In this document: positions 1-11,077 of the stretch, in pieces | How the letters are laid out: each line of letters begins with the position of its first letter | Numbering within the stretch: position 1 is the stretch's first letter | NCBI GenBank assembly: GCA_039583875.1 | Contig: CM077152.1 | Location: 16,169,059-16,233,058, forward strand | Direction: 5' to 3' | Source: Platanthera guangdongensis | Lineage: Eukaryota > Streptophyta > Magnoliopsida > Asparagales > Orchidaceae | DNA length: 64,000 nucleotides | Translations under genes and position numbers: made by a program | Notes under the pieces: generated by a model | What the model was told of the DNA's origin: nothing | The model's database searches: none | The model's input: the letters and a program-made list of their open reading frames with translations, nothing else

Positions 1-1
1 G

Positions 2-345
2 GTGGAGCGGTATAAAGCTCGTCTGGTCGCTCAAGGGTATATCCAGACCCAAGGAATTGACTACCAAGAAACCTTTGCCCTTGTTGCAAAGATGAATTCC
101 ATTCGAGTGATCCTCTTTTGTGCTATTTGTCCTGGGTGGAAGTTACAACAGCTTGATGTAAAAAATGCATTCTTGCATGATGATTTGGAAAAAGAAGTCT
201 ACATGACTATCCCTCCTGACTTTACCAAAGAAGGGTCTAATGGAAAGGTCTGTCGTCTGCAGAAATCTCTATATGGCCTGAAGCAGTCACCTAGGGCGTG
301 GTTTGGTCAGTTTAACAAGACCATGCTTCGACTAGGCTATACCAT
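2..345 (+). pseudogene. Copia-0 reverse transcriptase, N-terminal fragment
   Basis: The translation shows a Ty1/Copia RT start: RLVAQGY, GIDYQETFA, QLDVKNAFLHDDLEKEVYM and the [12 protein letters not shown] motif. The window opens inside this gene. Similarity stops near 345, before the YVDD catalytic block, and unrelated repeat DNA follows. The RNase H half of the same element resumes near 1306. No ATG is visible. This is a dead fragment. Confidence 0.85.
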
Positions 346-510
346 GGTTATAAGGATCGCGATCCGGATCGTAGGATTTTACGATCCAGATTTTGTAAAT
401 CGATCTGGATCTTACCTAAGATCTAAATCGGCATATCTATGACTGGGATCGCGATCTGAATCCTAGGATCTTTAGGATCGCGATCCTGACCCGATTCTAC
501 CAGTATAACC
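346..510. mobile_element. Small inverted-repeat element with GGATCGCGATCC motifs
   Basis: The segment starts GGTTATA and ends TATAACC, and the palindrome GGATCGCGATCC lies near both ends. Variants of GATCC/GGATC fill the middle. No coding capacity. It looks like a non-autonomous DNA element lying where the Copia-0 RT core is missing. No clear target duplication was found, so the class is uncertain. Confidence 0.4.
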
Positions 511-907
511 AAAGGTAACTAGAAATATGTCCAACCCTATCTTGACCCCATTCAATCGGTCCAACACCCATAACTCATTGTTTAAGCTTATCTCAATCCC
601 GCCCTCATACCCCATCACAGAATCATATCATGTTGTTTTACCGTATCCCAAGTGTTAATTGTCGACTGCAAATAGAGGCCAAGAGCGGATTATTCAGTCG
701 CTTCCAGTCCAGATTTGTTTTTATTGTTAGTAAACATTGAGTGTCTTATCTGAAACTGAAATTGAACTTAGTATGGTATTATCTTTTTGATTTAATTATT
801 CAAAAAAAATTTAATATAAATATTCACATACTACTCAATTTATTAATTTGTTTTATTAATTGAGCATGTAATTTAATGATACAAAATTAAATTTTATTTT
901 TTTAGTC
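511..907. other. A+T-rich DNA without a recognised gene
   Basis: Unassigned sequence inside the gap of Copia-0. Homopolymer and AT-rich stretches occur around 780-905. No open frame of note and no terminal repeats were recognised. Confidence 0.4.
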
Positions 908-919
908 TTGATTTATGAA

Positions 920-1165
920 TGTTGTAGGATCTTGCGATCCTCAATCCGATCCTACGATCCGATCCGATCCAACCTCAAAACTAAGGGTGTGCAAAAAGAA
1001 CCAAAGAACCGAGAACCGAAGCGAAACAGAACTGATTTAGGCGGTTCGGGTCGGTTCCAATTTTATTTGGTTCGGGTCTGGTTCCTGTTATTAGAGAACC
1101 GACGATTCGGGTCGGTTCTCGGTTCCCATACTCAGGTACCCGAGAACCGACCCGAATTATTAATT
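920..1165. mobile_element. hAT-like non-autonomous repeat (GATCC and GGTTCGGGTC motifs)
   Basis: Two repeat blocks are visible: GATCCTACGATCCGATCC (about 930-970) and a block starting AGGGTGTGCAAAAAGAACC with many AGAACCG / GGTTCGGGTCGGTTC copies in inverted arrangement (985-1160). Such GGTTCGGGTC-rich blocks are usual in non-autonomous plant hAT elements. Exact ends are not clear. Confidence 0.4.
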
Positions 1166-1305
1166 TAAAATTTAAAATATTATATTATTATCTCAATTGG
1201 ACAATTACTTCATTTAGGCCCGGTTCAATGAGAAAGGTTCAGGTGATCATTCGTTCAGGGCTACGCTGCTCCCGATTATTTTCATTTTTCCCGAGTCGCC
1301 CGCAG

Positions 1306-2078
1306 CTTGGGTGTGCTCCCGTGGATACACCTATTGAGGCAAATCTCAAGATTGATGTTGATACTAGTGCAGAGAAAGTTAATGCTTCTAATTACCAACG
1401 ATTAGTTGGGAAACTCATGTATTTATCTCATACTCATTCTGACATTACGTACTTCGTGGGTGTCTTAAGTAGATTCATGCACTCTCCCACTATTCTCCAT
1501 CAGTAGGCAGCGTATTGGGTATTGAGATACCTCAAGAAGTCTCCAGATCGTGGTATTCTATTTTCTGCGAGCCAACCTTTAGAGATTGAAGTGTTTACAT
1601 ATGCTGATTGGGGCGGTAGTCAAGACGATAGAAAGTCAACTACCGGGTATTGCTCATTTGTGGGCGACAACCTTGTTTCATGGAAGAATAAGAAACAAAA
1701 TGTTGTAGCTCGTTCAAGTGCTGAAGCAGAATATAGGGCTATGGCACCGGGAGTATGTGAGAGGTTGTGGTTAAAGACAATTCTCCAATATATGAGTCTC
1801 CAGGTAAACAGACCAATTATTATCTACCGCGACAACAAAGCAGCCATCAATATTGCTCACAATCCGGTTCAACATGATAGGACGAAACATGTCAGAGTTG
1901 ACAGACACTTCATCAAAGATCATCTACGCAAGAGAAATATATGTACTCCGTTTGTGAACTCACATGACCAACTAGCCAACGTCTTCACCAAGGGATTGAG
2001 CAGTGATAACTTCATGAAGAATATAATCAAGTTGGAAATGATCAACATATATTCTCAACTCGAGGGGATAGTTGAATA
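1306..2078 (+). pseudogene. Copia-0 RT/RNase H C-terminal half
   Basis: The frame resumes at GCAPVDTPIEANLK, then YQRLVGKLMYLSHTHSDI, an in-frame TAG at 1504-1506, LRYLKKSPDRGI, and the RNase H block YADWGGSQDDRKSTTGYCSFVG, WKNKKQNVVARSSAEAEYRAMA, YRDNKAAINIAHNPVQHDRTKHVRVDRHFI. It ends in the usual KLEMINIYSQLEG tail next to a polypurine tract (CTCGAGGGGA). Together with 2-345 this is one plus-strand Copia, now dead. Confidence 0.9.
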
Positions 2079-2186
2079 TACGTGTTGCACGCGGTTTTTT
2101 AAGCCAAGTTTTATTTTTTCCCGCCTTTTGTTTTCACGTGATATGTCACGTGAGTGTTATATATATATATATGTGTGTGTGTGTAC
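2070..2186 (+). repeat. Copia-0 3' LTR, left part
   Basis: After the polypurine tract CTCGAGGGGA the sequence AGTTGAATATACG fits a decayed TGTTGAATAT LTR start. The LTR is cut at 2186 by Copia-1, whose duplication TGTAC sits at 2182-2186 and 10312-10316. The remainder of this LTR should start at 10317; its end was not located. Confidence 0.55.
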
Positions 2187-3331
2187 TGTTGGAGTTACCA
2201 TGGTGATCTAGAAGTGGTCAAACATGTAATCTCACTGCCAACGCGATATGAGCCTGCAGGGTCGCACATAAGAGATGTGGAGAAGTTGGATGATTGACTG
2301 TGTTGGTAAAGGTTACCAATCACCGACCTGAATGGGGTTGTGGGCAAAGTGTTGCCTTAAAGGAGAGTTGGGTTGGGCAAGGTGTTGCCTTGGTGGATTG
2401 GTGCTCGGATTCTCGCCGATCGACGAGAATCGTTGAGTAGTGTACTCTGATTCTCACCGATCGACGAGAATCGTCGACCCTGTTCGACGTGTATCGTCGG
2501 TGATTCTCGACGATCGACGAGAATCGTCAACCTACGATTCGACGTGAATCATCGGGCATTCTCGCCGATTGATTCTCGCCGAATCTGCTGGTGATTCTCG
2601 CCGACCGATTCTCGTTGACTGGTTCTCGCCGATCCTAGCCGATACTCGCCGATCCTTAGTGATTCTCGACGATCGATTCTCACCGATCGGCTGGTGATTC
2701 TCGACGATCGATTCTCACCGATCGGCTGGTGATTCTCGCCGATTCTGGAACCCTTATTCTTGGGTGATCTGCGGATAGCGACACTCCTAAGTCTATTTTA
2801 TACTTTAGGTATAAATAGAACACTTAGGGTTTTTCGGGACCAATCTCTGATCGGCTGATAGAAACCCGCGACGGAAGAGTTCCGTTCCGCGATCGTTCCG
2901 CCGATCCCGAATCCCGCCGACGGAAGGGTTCCGCCGCCGTGTTCGCTCCGCCGACCTCCTTCTCTCCGGCGATCGTCGCTGGTGTTGCAATTCCTGGCGC
3001 GGACCTAGCAGTCCGTGGAAAAGCAAGGTGCGGTCTTCATCCTTCCCGATCTTCCGTGCGACGGAAAGTTCGGCGTTCTCCCGCTCGTGTGGATTTCTGC
3101 AGAGACGTGGACATTATTCCACGTACAACTCGCCACCAGCAGGAATACAAAGCTTGGAGCATCTCCGTTGAGTTGTGACTCAACGCCACCGAGGTAATTT
3201 TGCATAGTTGTATGTTAACTTCTTGATTCAACTATTATGGCCCGATCCCATCTCTTTTGGGTTTTTTTTGATGTTTTTATCCTTCCGCTGCGTGCACAAG
3301 TGTTGTGTCATCCTCATAGAGAAACCCAACA
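2187..3331 (+). repeat. Copia-1 5' LTR
   Basis: 1145 bp, TG...CA. The U3 part (2400-2750) is a run of GATTCTCGCCGATCGA-like units in both orientations. The LTR is about 77 bp longer than the 3' copy because of extra units near 2430 and 2700. A TATA-like TATAAATAG lies near 2810. Confidence 0.93.
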
Positions 3332-3332
3332 G

Positions 3333-3350
3333 TGGTATCAGAGGCATGTT
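3333..3350 (+). other. Copia-1 primer binding site (initiator tRNA-Met type)
   Basis: TGGTATCAGAG starts one base after the 5' LTR and is followed by GCATG. This is the complement of the plant initiator-tRNA-Met 3' end with one extra G. Confidence 0.85.
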
Positions 3351-4337
3351 TCGGTCATGATTGTTGTATTGGAAGTTATGTTATTCCAGTGCGTGTAAAC
3401 CTAGGGATTTAGAAGTGTTCTAAATGTCTAGATTTAGTCTTGGTTCCCCGCCAAGAACGTCTGGAATTTCGTGGTAATTTCTAATTGTTAGAAATTGTTG
3501 TCTCCTTAGCAGTAACCATCACTCGAGTATGTTTTGGATTTTGAATCCAACATAGAGAGATGAGCTTGTCTACTGCTTTAAGTTGAGTTGTCTTTGCTTT
3601 TGTCCAATGCATGTAAATCTGAGGATTTGGAAATTTCCGGACGTTCAGATTTAGCCCTTCCTTCTATCAAATGTTGATGGTGTCAGGATGTGCACATAAG
3701 GGATGCATGTGATTTTAGAAAAATTTGTTTTTCCTTGGATGTGCACATTGATCAAATGTTGATCATGGTTAACTGTTAACCTATAATTGAAATCCCTTCA
3801 TCAAATATTAAGTGTTCGGATGTCTTCCGATGGATGACACTCTTCCTGCCTCGATCGATGAAGTGTGGGCTTGCCAAAGCAAGGTGCATTAATCTATCTT
3901 GGTAAGGGTGCGAGCGGATAATTGTGATATCCCACTGTCGACATCGGGTCCAGCTTAACTAGGTGACCTCAAAGGTTGAGTACCTAGAGGCATAGGGTTG
4001 GCATGCACCATATGATGGATGCGAGTAAGGAGTTATTCACCAACCATACAAGAATTGCATGAGGATGCAATTGGCAAGCGTTGCCTACCTAAATAACCGC
4101 ATCGTGAGAGGAAAGCCAAAACTGACTCATTGTGTTGGTGAAATACGGATCTTGTCCACTAAGAGAGTAGCTCGCATGAACTCTCCGAATTGTTAGTGAG
4201 GGCTATCATTTCGAATAAAATAGTGGAGTGTTTTAATTGAAGTCCAAATTAAAATAAATTGTATTTGAAATTTTGGTACTGATTTTATTCTGCATAAATT
4301 CTTGTAGAATTTCATTGCAAGTGTTTCACACTCCACT
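3351..4337 (+). other. Copia-1 untranslated leader
   Basis: About 1 kb between the primer site and gag with no long frame. It is the normal place for packaging signals in Copia elements, but no specific signal was recognised. Confidence 0.6.
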
Positions 4338-5624
4338 TTGTCTCTGAGAGCCATCCTTGAGAAGGATAAGCTCAGTGGGACTAATTATATGGACTGGTAC
4401 AGGAACCTGAGAATTGTTCTCAGGCAAGAGCGAAAGCTCTATGTCTTGGAAGAAGAAGCCCCCGAGGTGCCGACCGGGAACTCTTCCCGTGCTGAGAAGG
4501 ATACTTATAAGAAGTATACTGACGATGCTTTAGATGTCGAATGCCTTATGTTTGCCACTATGAACTCTGAGCTTCAGAAGCAATATGAGAACATGGGGTG
4601 CAAGGAGATTGACGAGCATCTCAAGAAAATGTTTCAAGGGCAGGCTCGTCAAGAGAGGTTCGACATCACAAAAGCGTTGTTTCAGTGCAAGATGGGAGTT
4701 CGAGACTCAGTAGGGACTCACGTACTCAAGATGATTGGGTATATAGAGAACCTTGAAAGGCTGGGTTTTCCTCTTGGTCAAGAGTTGGTCACAGATCTGA
4801 TCCTGCAATCGTTATCGGACAGTTATGAGCAGTTCGTCTTGAACTACAACATGAATGAAATAGACAAGACACTGCCCGAACTCCTAGGCATGTTGAGAAC
4901 TGCCGAAATCAATATGAAGAAGGTCAAGCCTGCCAGCCCCATACTGATGGTGCATAAGGGCAAGGGCAAGGCCAAGGGCTCTAAGAAGACGAAGGTGGGA
5001 CCTAAGTCATATCTTGAGCCCAAGTCTTCTGCACTGATGAAAAAGAAAAGCACAGTGAAGGAAGGGAAATGCCACCACTATGGCAAGACTGGTCATTGGC
5101 GGAGGAACTGTCCTTCGTACATTGAGGGTCTGCAGAAATTGAAGGGAGGTATGACTTCCGCTTCTAATGTTTACGTTATAGAGATAAACCTTTCTGCTCC
5201 TTCATCTTGGGTATTGGATACCGGATGTGGTTCTCACATTTGTACAAATGTGCAGGAACTGGGAAAGAGAAGATTGCTAAGTAAAGGGGAGGTGGACCTC
5301 CGCGTCGGCAATAGAGCAAGAGTTGCTGCTGTAGCCGTAGGAGTTTACCGTCTTTCTTTGCCCAGTGGGCTTGTAATAGAACTGGATAATTGTTATTTTG
5401 TTCCGGCCATAACTAGAAACATTATATCTATTTCATGTTTGGACATGATTGGATTTTTTTTTATAATTAAGAACAACTGTTTTTCTATATTTAAGAATGA
5501 TGTTTGTTATGCTGTAGCCCAATTGTTTAATGGTCTTTATGTTTTGAACTTGAACCATCTGATCTGTAATGTTGAAAATAATAAAATACTAAGAACAAAT
5601 GACTCGAACCCTACTTTTCTCTGA
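4338..5624 (+). pseudogene. Copia-1 gag and protease part of the polyprotein
   Basis: The frame opens at TTG in TTGTCTCTGAGAGCC. A start like MSLRAILEKDKLSGTNY is usual for this family, and no in-frame ATG lies between an upstream TAG (4305) and this point, so the start codon may be mutated from ATG. The gag domain covers residues 1-215. The zinc knuckle reads CHHYGKTGHWRRNC, with Tyr replacing the second Cys. The protease site VLDTGCGSHIC is near residue 293. The frame ends at TGA 5622-5624 in L-stop-HCRLGH, where Trp (TGG) is usual, so a single base change breaks the polyprotein. Confidence 0.85.
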
Positions 5625-8274
5625 CATTGTCGTTTGGGTCATATCAACGAGAAGCGCATATCCAAGCTCCATAGAGATGGACTTTTGGACTCATTTGATT
5701 ATGAATCATTTGAGCGATGCGAATCTTGTTTGTTAGGCAAGATGACTAAAGCTCCTTTCACTGCTTATACTGAGAGGGCTGAGGATCTCTTGGGTGTTGT
5801 ACATAGTGATGTATGCGGACCCATGAGTTCCATGACTAGAGGTGGGTATTTCTACTTTGTTACATTTACTGATGATTTCAGTAGATACGGATATGTGTAT
5901 CTTATGAAGTGCAAATCCGAGACCTTTGAAAAGTTCAAAGAGTTCAAGAATGAAGTAGAAAACCAGTTAGGTAAAAGGGTTAAAGCACTCCGATCTGATC
6001 GAGGTGGCGAATACCTGAGTCATGAGTTCCGTGATCATCTGAAAGAGTATGGTATTGTATCACAGCTCACTCCACCTACAACACCACAACATAATGGTGT
6101 GTCTGAGAGGAGAAATCGTACTCTGTTAGACATGGTACGTTCGATGATGAGTCATGCAGACTTGCCTGTTTCCTTTTGGGGTTTTGCTTTAGAGACTGCT
6201 GCAATGACATTGAATCGCGCTCCAACGAAAACGGTTCTGAAGACACCATATGAGATATGGACTGGGAAGCGTCCTAGTATGTCGTTCATTAAAATTTGGG
6301 GCTGTGAGGCATACGTGAGACGTCAAATGCCTGACAAGCTGGAACCCAAATCGGATAAATGTTATCTGGTGGGATATCCTAAGGAAACGAAAGGGTATTA
6401 TTTTTACCTACCGTCTGAGGGCAAAGTGTTTGTCGCAAGGACTGGTGTCTTCTTGGAGAAAGAGTTCTTATCAAGAAAGACTGAAAAGGTAGAGCTTGAA
6501 GAAGTTCAAGAACCACATGTAGTGAATGAACCGGAATTGGATTCTGAGACAGGACTACAAGATGTTGTAGCTAGAGAACCTGCTCAAGGAACACAAGTCC
6601 TACGTAGATCTGGTAGACCGAGGTTTGAGCCTGAGAGATATGGATTTCTCGTGTCTCAAATAGGTAATGTGTTGCTTATGGATCATGATGATGAACCAGC
6701 AACCTACCAAGAGGCTATGAATGGATCGGACTCCGACAAATGGCTTGAGGCTATGAAATCTGAAATGGACTCCATGTATGCAAACCAAGTTTGGAACTTG
6801 GTGGAACCACCTGAAGAGGTACGACCCATAGGGTGCAAGTGGGTCTTCAAGAAGAACACCGACATGGATGGGAATGTACAGACATTCAAAGGGCGACTGG
6901 TGGCTAAGGGTTTCAAGCAAATTCATGGTATTGACTATGATGAGACCTTTTTCCCTTGTTGCCATGGTAAAGTCCATAAGGATATTGCTTGCTATTGCTG
7001 CGTATTATGACTACGAGATCTGGCAGATGGATGTCAAAACGGCTTTCCTTAATGAAAACCTCCTTGAGGAAGTGTATATGACACAACCCGAGGGTTTTGT
7101 ATCCCCAGATGAAGCCACTAAAATATGCAAGCTGAATAAGTCCATTTATGGACTGAAACAGGCCTCTCGAAGTTGGAATCTTCGTTTTGATGAGAAAATC
7201 AAAGAGTTTGGTTTCATCAAGAATGAAGATGAGCCTTGTGTTTACAAGAGAATCAGTGGGAGCATTGTTGTCTTCCTGATATTGTATGTAGATGACATAC
7301 TGTTGATTGGGAATGACATTCCTACCATGAAAGTTGTTAAGAACAACCTAGGGAACTGCTTTTCAATGAAGGATTTGGGTGAAGCGACTTATATACTCGG
7401 TATTAAGATCTATAGAGATAGATCGAAGAATTTGCTGGGTTTGACCCAGAGTACGTACATCGAAAAGGTGTTGAAGCGGTTCAACATGCTTGAGTCCAAG
7501 AAAGGATTTTTGCACATGTCTCATGGTGTGAATCTCTCTAAGGACCAATGTCCAAAGTCTTGTGAAGATAAGGACCGCATGAAGTTGATTCCATATGCTT
7601 CGGAAATTGGATCAATCATGTACGCGATGTTATGTACTCGACCCGATGTCTCCTTTGCTTTGAGCATGACTAGCAGGTATCAGTCAGATCCCGGTGAGTG
7701 TCACTGGATTGCAGTCAAGAATGTCCTGAAGTACTTGAGAAGAACTAAGGATGTGTTCTTGGTGTATGGTGGAGAGGAAGAGCTCGTTGTAAGTGGTTAC
7801 ACGGATGCTAGCTTCCAAACTGATAGAGACGACTCCAAGTCTCAGTCAGGTTTTGTGTTTTGCCTGAATGGAGAAGCTGTGAGCTGGAAGAGTTCCAAGC
7901 AAGAGACAGTTGCTGATTCTACAACAGAGGCCGAGTATATCGCCGCAGCTAATGCAGCGAAGGAGGCTGTATGGATTAGGAAATTCATCGGCGAGCTTGA
8001 TGTAGTTCCTAGCATTGTTGGTCCCGTAGTTCTCTACTGTGATAACAATGGTGCAATTGCACAATCTAAGGAACCTAGATCTCATCAGCGCTCCAAGCAC
8101 ATACTTCGGCGGTTTCATCTTATTCGTGAGATTGTCGAACGAGGAGATGTGAACATCTGCAGAGTGCCGACTGAGGAAAATATTGCGGATCCGCTGACAA
8201 AGCCTCTCGCGCAGAGAAAGCATGATGGTCATACTAGATCGATGGGTATACGATACCTAAATGATCAACTCTAG
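5625..8274 (+). pseudogene. Copia-1 pol: integrase, reverse transcriptase, RNase H
   Basis: In the same frame as gag after the TGA, HCRLGHINEKRI begins the pre-integrase zinc finger, followed by CESCLLGKM, the integrase core (VHSDVCGPM, DDFSRYGYVY, TPQHNGVSERRNRTL) and the RT start (WKWVF-like GCKWVFKKN, GIDYDETF). At the T-run 6948-6952 one extra base shifts the frame. The sequence continues one frame over with LVAMVKSIRILLAI, KTAFLNENLLEEVYM, YGLKQASRSWN, catalytic YVDD (7285-7296) and RNase H (YTDASFQTDRDDSKSQSGF, DSTTEAEYIAAA, YCDNNGAIAQSKEP, HILRRFHLIREIV). It ends ADPLTKPL...NDQL at 8274. Apart from these two lesions all catalytic motifs are present. Confidence 0.9.
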
Positions 8275-9243
8275 CGAGAATCTTGTGGATTGCATGTAAA
8301 TATGTATTTTGTTGGCTATTTGTTCATATGATGAACATTGTACCTAGTTTTTCTCTTACAATTAATGACAAGTTCTTTTATTATGAGTTTTTTTATTTGA
8401 TAGTTAAATGTTAACATAATAGATACCCTTAGAATGTTCGCTTCCATGCGACATCAAGTACGTGACTTGAATGTGAGAGCCTATGATTTATTTGAAGCTT
8501 CATTCTTAAAAGGTCCCTGGTCGAGTATCATCATAGAAGCTAAGGGTGATGATGGTACATGAAGGCTAGCACGTGTGTTGACTGATGACCGGTTCTCACA
8601 GGTCATGATATTGTGATATCAAGTCATCACGTGGGTACTTGTTAGTGAACAAGTTGTACTGGACAGACCCAACCTGAGACTACTCTGTGGATTGTCATCC
8701 AATCGTGTCACGAGTAGGTCTCCATTGACAATGGTGTTGTGGTCCTTTGACCTGAAGTCACAGCGTTCATCAAGTGAGGAAGAGCGTGCTTTGATGCCAT
8801 CTAAAGTCTTCCTTGAGAAAGGTTGATGATAAGGGTGGTTGTTGGGCATGTTACGAATCATTTGGGTGTTTGTGTGTGAGCAGATCTGGAATTTGTCCTC
8901 CTGTATGACAGGAGTTGCATCCATGGGCCCCTTGATGGAACTGGACTGAGAAATGCATGATCATACTTGGTTAAGTCAATATGTGATGTTGGACTCACCA
9001 TTCTCTGGAAGTCCGTCCTGGATCAAGAAAACTTGGATTGAGCTATTACGAGGGTGACACGGTCCATGCCTCTAGTTCTTTCCGGATGTAAGGGACAAAG
9101 GGACAAAGACAACGCTGATACATTGGTCATAAAGGCTTATGAGTTATAAACTCTTATTGCTTGGGAAGCAATGATGCATTGCTAGATGCCGCTCATTGTT
9201 TGTGAGGTTTTTGGTTTGATACTTTCAAGATCAAGTGGGAGTC
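8275..9243 (+). other. Copia-1 3' non-coding region and polypurine tract
   Basis: Nearly 1 kb between the RNase H stop and the 3' LTR, without a gene. It ends in the purine tract AAGATCAAGTGGGAGTC (9227-9243), the plus-strand primer. Confidence 0.7.
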
Positions 9244-10311
9244 TGTTGGAGTTACCATGGTGATCTAGAAGTGGTCAAACATGTAATCTCACTGTCAACG
9301 CGATATGAGCCTGCAGGGTCGCACATAAGAGATGTGGAGAAGTTGGATGATTGACTGTGTTGGTAAAGGTTACCAATCACCGATCTGAATGGGTTTGTGG
9401 GCAAAGTGTTGTCTTAAAGGAGAGTCGGGTTGGGCAAGGTGTTGCCTTGGTGGATTGGTGCTCGGATTCTCGCCGATCGACGAGAATCGTCGACCCTGTT
9501 CGACGTGTATCGTCGGTGATTCTCGACGATCGACGAGAATCGTCAACCTACGATTCGACGTGAATCATCGGGCATTCTCGCCGATTGATTCTCGCCGAAT
9601 CTGCTGGTGATTCTCGCCGACCGATTCTCGCTGACTGGTTCTCGCCGATCCTAGCCGATACTCGCCGATCCTTAGTGATTCTCGACGATCGATTCTCACC
9701 GATCGGCTGGTGATTCTCGCCGATTCTGGAACTCTTATTCTTGGGTGATCTGCGGATAGCGACACTCCTAAGTCTATTTTATACTTTAGGTATAAATAGA
9801 ACACTTAGGGTTTTTCGGGACCAATCTCTGATCGGCTGATAGAAACCCGCGACGGAAGAGTTCCGTTCCGCGATCGTTCTGCCGATCCCGAATCCCGCCG
9901 ACGGAAGGGTTCCGCCGCCGTGTTCGCTCCGCCGACCTCCTTCTCTCCGGCGATCGTCGCTGGTGTTGCAATTCCTGGCGCGGACCTAGCAGTCCGTGGA
10001 AAAGCAAGGTGCGGTCTTCATCCTTCCCGATCTTCCGTGCGACAGAAAGTTCGGCGTTCTCCCGCTCGTGTGGATTTCTGCAGAGACGTGGACATTATTC
10101 CACGTACAACTCGCCACCAGCAGGAATACAAAGCTTAGAGCATCTCCGTTGAGTTGTGACTCAACGCCACCGAGGTAATTTTGCATAGTTGTATGTTAAC
10201 TTCTTGATTCAACTATTATGGCCCGATCCCATCTCTTTTGGGTTTTTTTGATGTTTTTATCCTTCCGCTGCGTGCACAAGTGTTGTGTCATCCTCATAGA
10301 GAAACCTAACA
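9244..10311 (+). repeat. Copia-1 3' LTR
   Basis: 1068 bp, TG...CA, matching 2187-3331 with scattered substitutions and fewer GATTCTCG-type units. The duplication TGTAC follows at 10312-10316. Confidence 0.95.
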
Positions 10312-10316
10312 TGTAC

Positions 10317-10893
10317 CTTGGCCCGGTTTAGGGCAATGAATTATTATTATTATTCTCTTTTCGCCGAAAATTGAACCCGGGCAGGTGCACGGGCGTGCCC
10401 ATGAATAGTTCCGCCCCTGGGTGAAATATTAGTAAATAGTTATACTATATAACATAGATAATATATGTTTCTGGTAAAAGATTAAATGAAACGGAATGTA
10501 CCCAAAAGAAGATTTATATTAGAAATGCAAATAACTTGAAATAAAAATAAATAAATCAATAACATGTATTAATGTCCAAAAGTAAGAGTGCATACCTCCT
10601 TTATTCCCCGCAATGGTGAACCCCTAAGACCAAAAGTAATGAGTGCCTCCTTTTGAAGAGAGGGGTCCTACAAGATGTTTACAAAGCATCGTTAACAGTT
10701 TCAAGCTATCAACATGATACATAGAAATGCACAACGTGATCTTGTTAGCTACAAGCAATATGATGGATATGATAATGGGTATAGATTTTTAACTGAATTT
10801 TACTCAACTATGAACGATTTTTAAACACAACAAATATTTACTCCAAGGTGAGAAATATCTATATTAGGTTATTGCCTTATAAAGAGACCATCT
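10317..10893. other. Remainder of Copia-0 3' LTR and unassigned DNA
   Basis: After the duplication, CTTGGCCCGGTTTAGGGC and AATGAATTATTATTATTATT would continue the Copia-0 LTR. The rest, to 10893, is AT-rich with no gene recognised. Confidence 0.4.
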
Positions 10894-11077
10894 TGTAGAA
10901 AGAGCTCGAAAACTTGTATATATTTCTTATATGTGTAAATACAAGGAGAGAATACAAATATATAGGAGGGATAAGAAGAGAGAATCAATCCTATACATGA
11001 TGTGGGACTAAAGAGGAGAGAAGAGAAAGAGCAAAAATGGGTCCAACAATGGGCTCTTTACATGGGCTTTTCTAACA
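10894..11077 (-). repeat. Copia-2 3' LTR
   Basis: 184 bp; on the minus strand it starts TGTTAGAAAAGCC and ends CTACA. About ten differences from the copy at 16220-16403. Confidence 0.93.

Larger units (their letters stand above)
2187..10311 (+). mobile_element. Copia-1, complete LTR retrotransposon (8.1 kb)
   Basis: Two LTRs (2187-3331 and 9244-10311) begin TGTTGGAG and end AACA, and are flanked by an exact 5-bp duplication TGTAC. A tRNA-Met-type primer site follows the 5' LTR and a purine tract precedes the 3' LTR. The internal order gag, protease, integrase, RT, RNase H is Ty1/Copia. The LTRs look about 98% alike apart from length changes, so the insertion is fairly young. The coding region carries one in-frame stop, one frameshift and no ATG at the expected gag start, so the copy is probably not autonomous. 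Confidence 0.95.
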
